DNA of 64,000 nt from Carex sylvatica. Its lineage: Eukaryota; Streptophyta; Magnoliopsida; Poales; Cyperaceae. Positions within the stretch are counted from its first letter, which is position 1; each line of letters begins with the position of its first letter. The DNA lies in NCBI GenBank assembly GCA_964058845.1, contig CAXKVR010000001.1, positions 682,001 to 746,000 of the forward strand. Reading direction: 5' to 3'. Of this stretch, positions 1-10,867 are shown one piece after another. A program made the translations under genes and the position numbers. Under the pieces are notes generated by a model that saw nothing but the letters and a program-made list of their open reading frames with translations, was not told where the DNA came from and did no database searches.

Positions 1-931
1 ACATATATTTCTATCCCACACTCCATCGAGATGTAGTTTCTGTATCTTCCCATGACAAGGTAAGTCTTTTGTCCCCCCAAATGGTAGCAACTGGTCACCA
101 GGTCCTTTAATACTAAGGTATACCAACTGTTCTGAACTTCTCAGCACATCCTTGAGGTTTTGCCACTCTTTTAGACCCCACCCTTTTAGACCCCGTGCAA
201 AATATTGATCCATACCATAGTAAATTCCTAACGTACGCAAGTTGATACAACATCCTAAATCAGCACTAAATTCTTTCTTTATCATCACATTTTTAACTGT
301 TTGTAGATTTGTATGCTGATCCCATTTTAATGGTAAATAGAACTCCAGGGATCCATATACATGCCTTAGAGTTGGGATTACGACATGACACAAATCTATA
401 GTATCTCCTATAACAACTCGGTCATGAGCATCTACTGCTCTCGATTTCTCAAAATCAATGGTTTCTAGATTATGGAAGGAAAACTTCTTAAATATATCTT
501 GTGGAATAGAGCAGTTTCTTAAACCCAAATACGTCAAGTGTTTCAAGCCCTTCGGCCACTGTCTCGGAGTGAATTTGGTCATGTCTACATTCTCCAAGGT
601 TAACACTCTAAGTAGACTAAAACCACTATAATTTAGTTTGCTAAACTCACAAACCTCTGATGAATATTGGCCAACACCAAAACAGAGTAAAGAACGAGTG
701 TTTTCTGAATAAACACCATCCTCGGTGAGGTTGCAAAATTGGCAAAATTGCACTGCCGCACGGCATGGCTTTCTAGCAGCTAGCTGGTTAACATCTTCTT
801 CTGCTTTGGAGAATACGGTGAAGAAGTTCTTCTCTTTGGCTTCGCGAATAGCCAGGTCCCGTAGAAGATCGTGCATACTATAGTATTTGTAGTAGGCGTT
901 CCAAGATTTTTTAGTTACTTGAATCAAGCAC
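1..931 (-). CDS. NLR copy A, exon 3 (partial): MHD and LRR
   Basis: This exon begins after the acceptor TTGTAG (intron ends at 932) and joins exon 2 in phase as ELVQRCLIQVTKKSW. The MHD motif follows (MHDLLRDLAIREAKEKNFF), and then irregular leucine-rich repeats. I translated from 931 to the window edge and found no stop, so the exon is open but its 3' end is missing. Relative to copy B it has three in-frame additions: 18 bp in the LRR that create GLKGWGLKEW near 175-215, 9 bp near 735-750 that repeat a QFC-type triplet, and 6 bp near 430-445. LRRs determine recognition specificity in this family, so these changes are plausible specificity differences. That last step is inference. Confidence 0.85.
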
Positions 932-2843
932 CTACAATAGTATTTTTCATACAATTAACATGAAAGAAGAAGGAAAATATTTGTTTATGAATAAGGAGGT
1001 ATTACTTTAAGTCAAATTAAAATGAACACTTGGCTATATCTTTCATCCATATAGGTAGGTATTCCTTAAAAAGGTCCCACTTGGAATATTGCAGATATGC
1101 AGTGATAGTTATATAAAATATATTTGGCCAACTCGAAATGCTAAAATTATTACTGTAAAAATTCTTACTCGGCTAATTAATATATTAAGTGGCATATAAA
1201 TTTGTTTTGAGTGGATATATTATGTTACATTACAAATGTTTGTATATGGATAAAATTAAAAATGTTGGTATTGCTTGACGGTGAAGCCATTAATTAAGAA
1301 TATTGTTGTCCTCTTTTATTTAGGTCTAAAAAATACATCTAATATTCAATGGTATTAGTTTGTTATTTACAGCTCATGTTTTACCTGACTCTTAGTAATT
1401 ACTCTCATGTGCTAATTAAATTAAATTGTTGGTATATACCATAGCGCACAGATACAAATCTGATGTGATTCTTTAGAATGACAGGATTCTGCTATTCTAA
1501 ATCTACCCATTCATCTATTTGGAGATTCGTGCATAAAAAATAAATGATTTTGAGATTTGTGCATTCCCAAAAATAAAGAGGTGGATTTAGAATCACATAA
1601 TCCTACGATTCTTTTAGAATCACAGCAGATTTATTTCCATAGCACACATGCACGAGACCTCGTCTCTTTTCAGAAAGACATAGGTTCAATTTTCGAGAAG
1701 AACATCTGAAAAAAGCTAGGGTACGTACCGTACCGGAAAGCCTTTAATAAAAATGAAAATAAAAATTGCATGCAGTCTCATTACAAAAATATGACTTTTA
1801 AAGTAATTCACAACTCATTAATCAAGATTAGTGATATTAGGCGTCTAGTTTCCAATTTAAGATTTAAATATTTTTTAAACGATATTAAGCAAATTAGGCA
1901 AGTGCAAGATGCTTCATATTCTACTTTGTATTAGCTTCCTTTTTTAAGCAAGCGCAGTACGCTGAAAATGATTTTTTTTCTCTTACCTCAACGTTGCGCC
2001 AAATAAAATGTATGTTGTTAAAACAACGTGTGATTTTCAGTAAATTGACTAAAGCTAACTTGTTGTAGACACGAAAACCGGCCATTAATCTACTGGCAAA
2101 AGACAGTGTTGTGTGAAAAATTACAAATTAATTAATTTGAAATCCATATGAAACTATCATTTATGTATATTAGAATTTAGAAGACTAGACTTCCATCCTT
2201 CTTTAAAGAAAAGAAAACAAAGCTGTAGACATATATACTAATCACCAAAGCTAATTAGCCACATTTTTTTTTTTTTGTCAGAAAAAATATCAGGCTATCT
2301 TAGTGCTCCACTCTTTCCAAAATTTTTCTTGTCAATTATGAATTTCTTGATGTACTATTATATCATGTTTGGATGAAAGAGAGGAAGAGTAGTAAGACAA
2401 GATAAAGAAATTATAATAAATTGTTCTTACTTGATTGAAAATTTAATAGATTTGTAAGGTAAATAGAGGTTATTATTTTAGCTTTAATCATCTAAAGCTT
2501 TTATTGTTTTACTATTCAAATTAGAAGGTAATTTAAAATTTTATTGATGAGTATAGTAAATAGAGGTTATTCTTTTAACTTCATGGAATCTTCTAAAGCT
2601 TTTATTTTTTATTTTTTACTTTTCAAATTATGGTGTAACGATAGAACACAAGATCAATCAAATAAGAGAATGAAAAAAATAGTAACTTATAAATTCTGTT
2701 TTCTTTAATTTTCATTCCCTCCTATCTGTAGTTTACAATTAAACAATGAATATATTATTATAATTTTTCAAAAAAATCTTAGTAAACAAATATTTTTCTA
2801 TAATATATATAGAGGTATATATATATTAAATTAAACAATGAAT

Positions 2844-3172
2844 CTAATATAAAATCGATTGTTCCTAAGGTCCCGTGCAAGTAAGTCGTTTTTCAATTTT
2901 CATAGTCCAAAAAGTCAATCCAAACCATTAGATGTGATCTCTATATTAAAATGTGCTTCTGGTTTTACGATTTTGTTAAACCATCGTTGGATCAGCGATT
3001 TTCAAAGTGGCTTAATAAGTAGTAAAAAAAATAAGAAAAATGTAAAATTTAATCTCCAAGTACATTTTAATATAGAGATCACATCTAATGGTTTGTATCG
3101 ACTTTTCGGACTTTGAAAATTGAAAAACAACTTAGTTGCACGGGACCTCAGGAACAATCGATTTGATATTAG
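2844..3172. mobile_element. Palindromic MITE, end type 1 (copy A intron)
   Basis: Inverted repeat of about 329 bp whose outer arms read CTAATATAAAATCGATTGTT inward from the left, with the complement at the right edge. Inside is the shared core seen in all elements of this superfamily (TTTTCAAAGTGGCTTAATAA, then a segment ending in TCTCCAAGTACATTTT). Part of the left half of the core is deleted. The ortholog in copy B is at 24,275-24,603. No coding capacity; the ORF across it is an accident of the palindrome. Confidence 0.7.
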
Positions 3173-3191
3173 CCAACTCCTATATATATAT

Positions 3192-3640
3192 AGAGAGAGA
3201 GAGAGAGAGATGAGCTACGGTGAGCTATAGAGTAAAACACGTTTATACTCCACACAATATCTTTATTGTCAAAGTTCAAATAGCTGATTCGAATTCCAAC
3301 ATGTTCTTCATAATAAAATATGCTTGGAAACTAAATTTTACATTTTTTTGAGATTTTTTTACTATTTATTAAGTCACTTTGAAAATCTGAAAATCCGGCT
3401 GAACAGTGAAAACAGTAAAAATTTCTGGACCACCGGATCGGCGATTTTCAAAGTGACTTAATAAATAGTAAAAGAATTTCAAAAAATATAAAATTTGGTC
3501 TCCAAGCACATTTCAATATGGAAATCATGTTGAGCGATTCGGATCAGTTGTTTGGATTTTCAAAATGAAATTTTTTTGCCGTGGAGTAAAAAACCTTTGT
3601 TACTCTATAGCTTACCATAGCTCATCTCTCTCTATATATA
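3192..3640. mobile_element. Palindromic MITE, end type 2 (copy A intron)
   Basis: Near-perfect palindrome of about 430 bp. Its arms begin TGAGCTACGGTGAGCTATAG and are bounded by (TA)n(GA)n on the left and (CT)n(TA)n on the right. It shares the central core with the other elements but has its own arms. It lies about 20 bp from the end-type-1 element. The ortholog in copy B is at 24,631-25,092. Confidence 0.7.
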
Positions 3641-4599
3641 TTATTTTAAACCATGGGAGGCTTAAGTGCCACCCTGCCCTTGACTCCTAAATACAGTACT
3701 TTACGCATTCGCCATATATATATATATATATATCTAATATATATCTACATATGTCGATATCAAACTTCTAACCATGTTAATGACAATCATGCAACGTTAT
3801 ATCTAACTCCATGAAACATTGACAAACAACAAAATATCTATTTTTCAATCTTTTCTGTAACAAATAATTTGTTGCCAAAAACTTTGTAATTGAGTTTCGA
3901 CAATTTCTTCTATAATTTACGATGATAACATATGTAAGCCACGAAGAATATGACTGTGGCAAAAATTACTTAAATATGACTTCTCTTTTCGACTTGTTCT
4001 CCCAAGAGAAACAAAATGAAAATGGTTTAGTAATATCGAATTATTCCCTGCATGTTCAACACGGTCTATCTTCTACAAACTATACATGTTCTATAATATC
4101 TAGCTAAATGTTAATAATATCTAACTATCTATTAAGAGATACCAAATAATAGTTAGGTCCAACATATTTGTTTAAATTAATTTATATTATTTAAAAAATA
4201 TATTTTTATTAAATCGATTATTTGAAAGCTAGCCGTAAAATAACTTTTGCACTATTGTACTCCCTTCTATTTGTTTTGTTTCAGTTGGCAAGGTATGTTA
4301 AGGAGGAGTGCATGAATACGGAAAATGTTACTTAGTTGCGATGCGATCGAAATGCTACAGAAATTGTCTAAGTTTGTAGATGGGTAAGAATTTCTAACAG
4401 ACAATATTTCTTTGAGGTACAATCCATGACCTTTATGCATTAATTAGAAGAAACTAAATTTCATGCAAATATTCTTATATAGAGTAAAATCTATTTGGTA
4501 TTATCATTGGAAATTACTTTTCTTTTCTTTTTTATATTGGGAGAATGGTGGAATTAAGGAAGTAAAAAGGAGATCATGTGTGTACCGGACACTGATTGA

Positions 4600-4602
<3 letters not shown>

Positions 4603-4638
<36 letters not shown>
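4603..4638. repeat. 36-base poly-G tract
   Basis: An uninterrupted run of 36 G on the plus strand (poly-C in the NLR-A transcript), about 110 nt downstream of the exon 2 donor inside intron 2. The matching site in copy B reads GGGAGGGAG only, so the run expanded in copy A or is partly an assembly length error. Confidence 0.9.
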
Positions 4639-4639
<1 letters not shown>

Positions 4640-4749
4640 GTTATAAATTTGGTTTGAATGTGCTGAGACTGAGCTGAACCAAAAATACATCATGACCTTT
4701 TTTATACCTGACAAGTACCTTCAAAGTTAGAACTGAAAAAGGGATGTAC

Positions 4750-5535
4750 CTTTGCACAAGCTCTTCAAGGCATTTCTCAGCTCTGTCCTTCATTGTTCCA
4801 CCTCTACCTTCCGGGATGAATTCTTCAGCCATCCACATTCCGGTAAGGTGCCTTCCCGAAATTCTATAATCTTCGGGAAAAGCAGCAAAATAAAGAAAAC
4901 ATGATTTGAGATGGTCTGGCAAGTCTTCGTAACTCTTGGCTAGGATTTGCATGCACTTCTCCCCATCTTCATTTCTCCAATCCATGGTCTCCTCCACTTT
5001 GCTCCAAGCACTGTAGGTGCGATCTCTCCTTGCGAGGATACCACCTAGCACAATCAATGCCAAGGGTAACCCACCGCATTTATTCGTTAAACTTTTGGCG
5101 ATTTCCAAGAGATCACCAGGGTAGTTCTCAGGTTTTATATGTTGTTGAAAAGCCCTTCTGAAGAGGAGAGCAAGACCCTCAGCGCCGGTTAGGTAATTAA
5201 TTTTATGTACATCTGTATTGCAATCGGCCGCTTTAGCAACATCCAGTATTTTGGTGGTAATTATCACACGGCTCTCATTGTTCTGATCGGGTAATGCTTT
5301 TTCCAATTGCTCCCAAAGATTAATGTCCCAGACATCATCTAGGATAATTAAGTATCTCTTGCATCTCCACGAGCTCTTGAGCTTCAGCACTAAATCCCCA
5401 TCTGTTATGGGTGGATTTTTATTTTTCATTTGAGGTTCAATTGAGTAAAGAATTTCTCTCCAGAGATCATTTAAATCGTACTTTTGAGAAATTGACAGCC
5501 ATGCCCTACAATGGAAGTGCCTCTCCAATTCCGCA
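4750..5535 (-). CDS. NLR copy A, exon 2: NB-ARC and winged helix
   Basis: This exon encodes the bulk of the nucleotide-binding switch of NLR copy A. In order it contains RNBS-A (ERHFHCRAWLSISQKYD), kinase-2 (YLIILDDVW), RNBS-B (SRVIITTK), GLPL (CGGLPLALIVLGG), RNBS-D (CFLYFAAFPED) and the winged-helix region ending ELVQR. The kinase-2 aspartates and the tryptophan after DDV mark it as non-TIR. The acceptor is the TGCAG at 5540-5536 and the donor GT is at 4749-4748. The reading frame is open throughout, and any initiation codon inside the exon is irrelevant. It differs from copy B at about 25 residues, mostly between kinase-2 and GLPL. It is probably functional, because all ATP-binding motifs are present. 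Confidence 0.9.
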
Positions 5536-6459
5536 CTGCATGTGGTTACAAGAATACATTGGTTACATCAAGAAAAAAACAATCCAAAGAGAATATTTTT
5601 ATTGTACAATAAAGCGGTCCAAAGAGAATACATTTATTGTACAATTTTTATTCCATGTTACAGGATTGATTAATTATCTGTATTCTTAAGAAGATTTGGA
5701 CCACATAATGTAAGGAGAAGACTAATTTAATCAAGTCTTTGTGCAAAAATTACCATGAAGCTAAGAAAATTACCATCTCTTAAATTCTATTAACCAAAAC
5801 AGAGTAACTAATTTTTATTAAGGCGTAACTATTACAGTTATTATTTATGGAAAAAATTATCAGAATCATATGGGTGCAGTTGAGTAAAATTTCAGTATAT
5901 TTTTTCATTAAACATTTCAGTATATTTATGTGCATGTTTACAGATCGTCATAATTTAATTTTTCTCGATTCAGTTAAATTACTAAACAATCCCTTTATAT
6001 AACCCAGTGTTGCAAATAATGGTATGCGCTCGTCAAACGGACAAAGTACTGCCAAGCGATTAATTGGGAATAATGGGGAATAATCGGCCAATTAGTCGGG
6101 AAAAGACTTAACGGTTTGGTCACCGCCAACGATTAATCGGCCAATTATTCCCGATTATTGCCGATTTAGTTAATTTGTTAAACAGGGATTTTGTTCACCA
6201 TTAAAAGGAAGTGACAGGATGCTCTAGTTAATAAATACGCATGAGGTAATTAATTACTAACAGTAATGAAGATTCATGACAAAAACTCCTCCTTCCTTGC
6301 GTGATAAAAAAAATCTAAACAAATGATCTAATTAATTTGAACAGTTTTCTTACAAACGAGTTGGTTTGGAATTTAATTTTCTTGTTAAAAAAATCTAAAA
6401 AAAGAAATCACAAACTTTTACGCAATTCATATAAATTAAAACATAGATAGCACATGCAC
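5536..6459 (-). other. Intron 1 of NLR copy A with a small inverted-repeat insertion
   Basis: This 924 bp intron lies inside the NB-ARC coding region, directly after the P-loop. At about 6045-6175 it carries an imperfect inverted repeat with arms related to CGATTAATCGGCCAATTATTC, which looks like a small decayed MITE. The same insert is in copy B at about 28,090-28,200, so it predates the duplication. Confidence 0.6.
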
Positions 6460-7076
6460 CTTTTGTATACTTTTTGGGCCAAGGTGGTTTTGCCGAGGCC
6501 GCCAGTGCCCACAATCGAGAGCACCGTGCGCCTTGAAATGCTGCTATCAAGCAGCTGCTTAATAATCTTGGCCTTGTCATCCTCAAGGCCAACAACTTCT
6601 GGATCATCAACCTTATCAGAAGGATCTAAATCATCAACATCATCATCAAGAGCTCCAAGCTTTTCATGAATTCCGAACTGGATTCCACGCTTCAAAATCC
6701 GATTGAAATTTTGTGTGATACCTTCGAGCTCTTTATGCAGGCCATGCTTGTATGTTTCATAGTTTCTTTTAACATCCGTCCTCTTTCTTTTGAACCAGCT
6801 CTTGGAACTTTCTGGATGGGTTTGTTCAATGTTAACCCGGAAGGTATCAATGACACTATTTATTCTGTCGCCAATTTCTTTGACCTGCTTTAGCCACTCT
6901 GTTACCAATTCATTTGTGTTTTGCTTGGAATTGGCATCTCTTAGCAAAGCATGGATCAATCGAAGTTCTTGCTGCATCTGTTCAATCTGCTCACGCACAT
7001 CCTTCAGTTCTTGAGCTTTATTAGTCAAGAAATCAGCAAGCTTGCCCAACACATAGCTCACAGTTGCCTCTGCCAT
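6460..7076 (-). CDS. NLR copy A, exon 1: coiled-coil domain and P-loop
   Basis: This exon encodes the first 205 residues of an intracellular CC-NB-ARC-LRR immune receptor (CNL, RPP13/RPP8-like), a class that senses pathogen effectors and triggers defence. Translation starts at the ATG at 7076 (MAEATVSYVLGKLADFL), the usual CNL start. The Rx-type CC domain covers residues 1 to about 150 and is followed by an acidic linker. The P-loop GTGGLGKTT lies at residues 190-198. The exon ends at AAAAG with the donor GT at 6459-6458. Joining it in phase to the next exon gives VYKSAELERHF, the expected NB-ARC sequence. The CC has NSVIDTF where EDVID-type CNLs have an acidic EDVID core. That departure is visible in the sequence; its functional effect is unknown. 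The intron to exon 2 is 924 bp. Confidence 0.9.
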
Positions 7077-7275
7077 GTATTTTCGATTGTGGGAAGGTCT
7101 TTCTTTCTCTCTCTTTTTTTTCCTCTTTTGCTGGGAGGGGCTTGAAAGTGATTTAGCTTTGTTATTTGTTCTTGGGGATGATTAGTAGATGTACATGAGA
7201 CGGTTATATTTAGAGACTTAGAGAGCTTGATTTAAGTTTAAATTAAACAAAAAGGAAAATATAAAGGATAAGTTA
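7077..7275 (-). promoter_or_regulatory. 5' flank of NLR copy A shared with copy B
   Basis: About 200 bp upstream of the start codon are closely similar to 29,110-29,311 upstream of copy B, after which the two copies stop matching. The duplicated unit therefore includes only a short promoter-proximal segment, and anything further upstream differs between the genes. I see no convincing TATA box. Confidence 0.4.
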
Positions 7276-7469
7276 GTGATATCTTTTTGTATTGCAAATA
7301 ACAGCCAGTAACTTTCGTATATAGTAACCAGTTAAAATAATTTAAGGTAAATGTAAATACAGTTCCCTTTAGGTTAATTAGTTTAATGAAAATATATTGT
7401 ACTCTGCTATCTTGGTTGGTTATTTTTCATATTCTATATGACCAAATTATATAAATTTCTTTTTTAGGT

Positions 7470-7712
7470 CTAGTTTAGTAAAATGATGGATGTAATTTCG
7501 TCACTTTTCGATTGATTTAAATTTACATTTGACTTTTGTTTGTTGTTGCAAATAGTATAAATCACATATGCTATTGCAATTGAAGCGAAGGAATACAATA
7601 GTATTTTATGGCAGGAGATAATCCCGTTCTTCCATTCCTCCAGTACTTTGTCAAGCAGATCTAGGAAAAGCTTGGCAAGCCAAGTGATGGAATAAAATAA
7701 GTATGGATCCAT
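7470..7712 (-). CDS. Uncharacterised 80-codon ORF, possibly not a gene
   Basis: An open frame of 80 codons starts with MDPYLFYSITWLAKLFLDLL and contains one clearly hydrophobic stretch (ILLYSFASIAIAYVIYTI) that could be a membrane segment. I do not recognise it. It stands alone upstream of NLR copy A with no visible partner gene, and it could be a gene fragment or chance ORF in AT-rich DNA. Confidence 0.15.
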   Translation of the reverse strand: MDPYLFYSITWLAKLFLDLLDKVLEEWKNGIISCHKILLYSFASIAIAYVIYTICNNKQKSNVNLNQSKSDEITSIILLN

Positions 7713-7917
7713 GCATGAATAGATAATTCAGCTCCTTACATCGCTCCGAAACAAATAATAACATGCACATCTACAAAAATATATTTTTTTTCCTCTAAAG
7801 ATAAAAAATTTGGCGTCCAACACGTTCTGATTTAAAGGTCATGATGGGTGGTTCAATTTTCAATAAATATACATATATTAATTAATAACATGATCACCCC
7901 CTCCTGTATTATTCATT

Positions 7918-8355
7918 TTATATCTGAGGAGGGTTCAAATGCATTCAAATTATTGTGCATCCAAATGCATTCTATCTTTCAAAAAAAAAAAAATTAATTT
8001 TTAAAGTACGAATAGTCAATCCGAACCATTAGATGCGATCTATATATTAAGATGTACTTGGAGACCAAATTTTATATTTTTTGAAAATTTTTTACTATTT
8101 GTTAAGCCACTTTGAAAATCGCTGATTTTACATTTTTTGGACCATTGGATCAGCGATTTTCAAAGTGGTTTAATAAATAGTAAAAGAATTTCAAAAATAT
8201 AAAATTTGGTCTCCAAGCACATCTTAATATATAGATTGCATCTAACTGTTCGAATTGACTGTTTTGATTTTGAAAACAAAGATAAAAAATATGAAAGATA
8301 GGATGGATTTGGGTGCACAAAAATTTGAGTGTATTTGAACCCTCCTCTTTATATA
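7918..8355. mobile_element. Palindromic MITE, end type 3
   Basis: Palindrome of about 430 bp with arms GAGGAGGGTTCAAATGCATT (left) and the complement ATTTGAACCCTCCTC (right), next to TA-rich DNA. The interior is the shared core, with GAGACCAAATTTTATATTTT on the left half and its complement on the right half. Only one copy with these arms is in the window. Confidence 0.7.
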
Positions 8356-8667
8356 TATATGTATGTATATGTGATTGATCCTACTCATGCCAATAATACT
8401 TTAAAGTGTTATCTATGATCAATGTATCCATTACCAAGAGCAACAAAAACTACAAAAGCATGAGGAATACCTTCAAGATAAGAAAATGTATGGACAGGAT
8501 TCTAAATTCCTTGGGTCCACATATGAGTAGTAAAATAAGATTGAATACGGTGATAAGGTGGAAAGGGATTTAAGATTGAATACGGTGGTGATAAGGTCCT
8601 TGACGCCTCACACACTGTATGAGGATAAGATATTTCCCTGTTAATAGAAGCTGTGGAGCAAGGAGAA

Positions 8668-8860
8668 GGATTCAAATCAGCTGAAATCCAAAAGCATGAA
8701 CAGTAACTCTGAAATTTCTGAAATTTCGAATCCAACCGTTCAACTTTTTCTGTGCACGTATCTCGAAACAGCTAGTTTTTCTATGCACGCATCTCATAAC
8801 AAATCAACGGTTGGATTTGAAATTTCAGGAATTTCAGGATTACTGTTTATATTTGAATCC
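8668..8860. repeat. Short inverted repeat, MITE-like
   Basis: Imperfect palindrome of about 193 bp with outer GGATTCAAAT / ATTTGAATCC, inner AACAGTAA / TTACTGTT, and GAAATTTCGAATCCAACCGTT against AACGGTTGGATTTGAAATTTC. It lacks the core of the palindromic superfamily, so it is a different element. I could not identify a TSD. Confidence 0.5.
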
Positions 8861-9619
8861 CAAGGAGAATGGTATATCGTTATCCGACTAACAATAAAAT
8901 ATCTATAATCATTAATCGATACACTCATATATACGGGGGCCTTGTTCTACAATTTCTACTAATAGTTATAGATATTTTGTGACTTTAATATATTTTTAGG
9001 CGGATAATGATACACCACATAAATTAAGAGTAACATATTTATGTAGTGTATCGATTATACACCACATAAATATTACCTTGTTTGGGAACTTATTTTGAGA
9101 AGTAATGTTAGTCGCATAATGATAAATAAAGAAAAAAGGTCCCAAAAGCTTTATTTCGATATAGGCTCCAAGATAATGAACATATTTCAATTAAGAAAAA
9201 AAGGTCCCGAATTTTGATAAAAAAGTAATTCTTCATTTAATTTTGATAGCATTTTTGGTTAAACTATCAAATTTTGCAAAGTAGCAACCAAAACTTATGT
9301 CCCAATTGAATCCTTAAATTTGGGCCAGGTCAAGTAGTTAGTTGGGCCCAACAGTGTACTAGCTAGCTATTAAATCATTGTCATTTATTATTTAAAATAA
9401 AATTAGTTGGCCCGAAAAACTTTGTAAATTACAAGTAATGCAACATGGTTTACTGTGTTTTTAACTGACATGAACAAAAAAGAGTATAATAATAAAAAAA
9501 TATATATATATGTAGTGATAGTTTACCTGTTCTTTCAAACTTGATTTACTATATATATAAGAGTAATTTTTTCATTACGGTAAAATGTGGGATCTATCAA
9601 CATTCACTACTACATAAAT

Positions 9620-10343
9620 TAGGGGTGTAAACGGAGCGGATAATGCTAATACCATATCCGTATCCGTTTTTCAATGAGCGGATACGGATACGGATACGGA
9701 TAGTAAACGGATATCAAAATTTAAAAACATATCCGCCTTAAACGGATACGGATACGGAGCGGATAATCAACGGATACGGATTCGAATACGGATACGGATA
9801 CGGATCGGATAATTGTCGAATAATTAAGTTATGCACTGTAAGATACAAAAAAATGACTTGTTGTTGTATTGAAACAATGACTAAAACCAATTTAGCAGAG
9901 ACTAAAAGCATACTACATTCACGGACTAAAGTCTTAAATGGAAAAGAATAGAGAATGAGGAAATTGAGGTAAAAACAAAATGAAATTGGGTTATTGTAGC
10001 ACTATCAGCAGCTAAAAAGATATTAAATTAAAAATCATATTGGATTATCATTTATACCACAACTAAGACTGAAATGAATATGGAATAATATATAACAACT
10101 TCTATCCGGAGCAGTAAAGTTAAAGTTGGTTGGGAGTAATTTCGGATCCGGATAATTGCGGATACGATACGGATATTCACATTCATGAAATTATCCGTAT
10201 CCGTATCCGCCATTTTTTCACCATATGCAAAAATTATTCGTATCCGTATCCGCAATTATCCGTATCCGTTTAATCCGGATACGGATAATCTCTGGATACG
10301 GAGCGAATACGGAGCGGATTATCCGTATCAGTTTACACCCCTA
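9620..10343. mobile_element. hAT-type MITE with 8 bp TSD
   Basis: Non-autonomous 724 bp element with termini TAGGGGTGTAAACGG and the complement CAGTTTACACCCCTA, flanked by a perfect 8 bp target duplication ACATAAAT (9612-9619 and 10,344-10,351). Subterminal regions are packed with CGGATA / TATCCG hexamers on both sides. It has no transposase, and an 8 bp TSD with such ends is characteristic of hAT. It is inserted in the terminus of the CACTA element. Confidence 0.9.
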
Positions 10344-10867
10344 ACATAAATGGTCATTGTACACGTATTTGATAATTTTATATAAAAACCGTGTACCAAA
10401 TAGGTTTTTTGGGAACCCTGAAATTTCTGTGGGATCTCTACACGGATATTTATTAAAGAATCAGTGTAGCAATTTGTGAGAGAGCTACACGGACGTTTAT
10501 TAGGAAATATACACGGCTTATTGTTTAAATAACAGTGTAGAAAGCCTTGAGAGAGCTACATCAATATTTAATTAAAGAACCGTGAAGAAAGGTACGCATT
10601 GTACACTGATGTTTGTTTAAATAACAGTGTAAAAAGTCTGTGAGAACTACACGGACGTTAAATAAAGAGCCGTGTAGAAATGTTATTTTAGGGTTTTGCA
10701 ATTGTATTAAAGGCCTTCTCCTTCCAGCGCCGTTTTGAAAAAAAATTCTCTCTCTCTCGATCTGTCGGATGAAGAGTCGAATGCAATACTTCAAAAAAAA
10801 AATACAGATGAAAAAAGACAGATGAAGAGCCGTATGAAGAATCGAATCATGAAACCTTAGGTTAGGG

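Larger units (their letters stand above)
932..4749 (-). other. Intron 2 of NLR copy A
   Basis: This 3.8 kb intron separates the NB-ARC and LRR exons. It is AT-rich and holds two palindromic elements (2844-3172 and about 3192-3640) that are also present in copy B, so they were there before the gene duplicated. It also holds a 36-base G run close to the exon 2 donor. About 134 bp at 1971-2103 are absent from copy B. Apart from these elements I see no coding potential; the short ORFs at 3777-4107 overlap on both strands and match nothing I know. Confidence 0.75.

Noticed and set aside
1..931. NLR copy A LRR exon as a pseudogene, since no long closed ORF was apparent
   Set aside because: Direct translation from the splice acceptor to the window edge shows no stop; only the window boundary truncates it.
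2859..3116. ORFs across several palindromes encode a similar peptide (..LLSHRWISDFQSGLINS..)
   Set aside because: The similarity follows from the conserved DNA core of the palindromic elements; the same DNA is partly open on both strands, start codons are non-canonical in several, and lengths stay at 60-85 codons. It is not a protein family.
4463..4657. ORF ending in a glycine run
   Set aside because: The glycines come from the poly-G tract in an NLR intron, on the opposite strand to the gene.
9680..9800. GGATAC tandem hexamers as an interstitial telomere repeat
   Set aside because: The unit is not the plant telomere TTTAGGG, and the array lies wholly inside a MITE with hAT termini and TSD.
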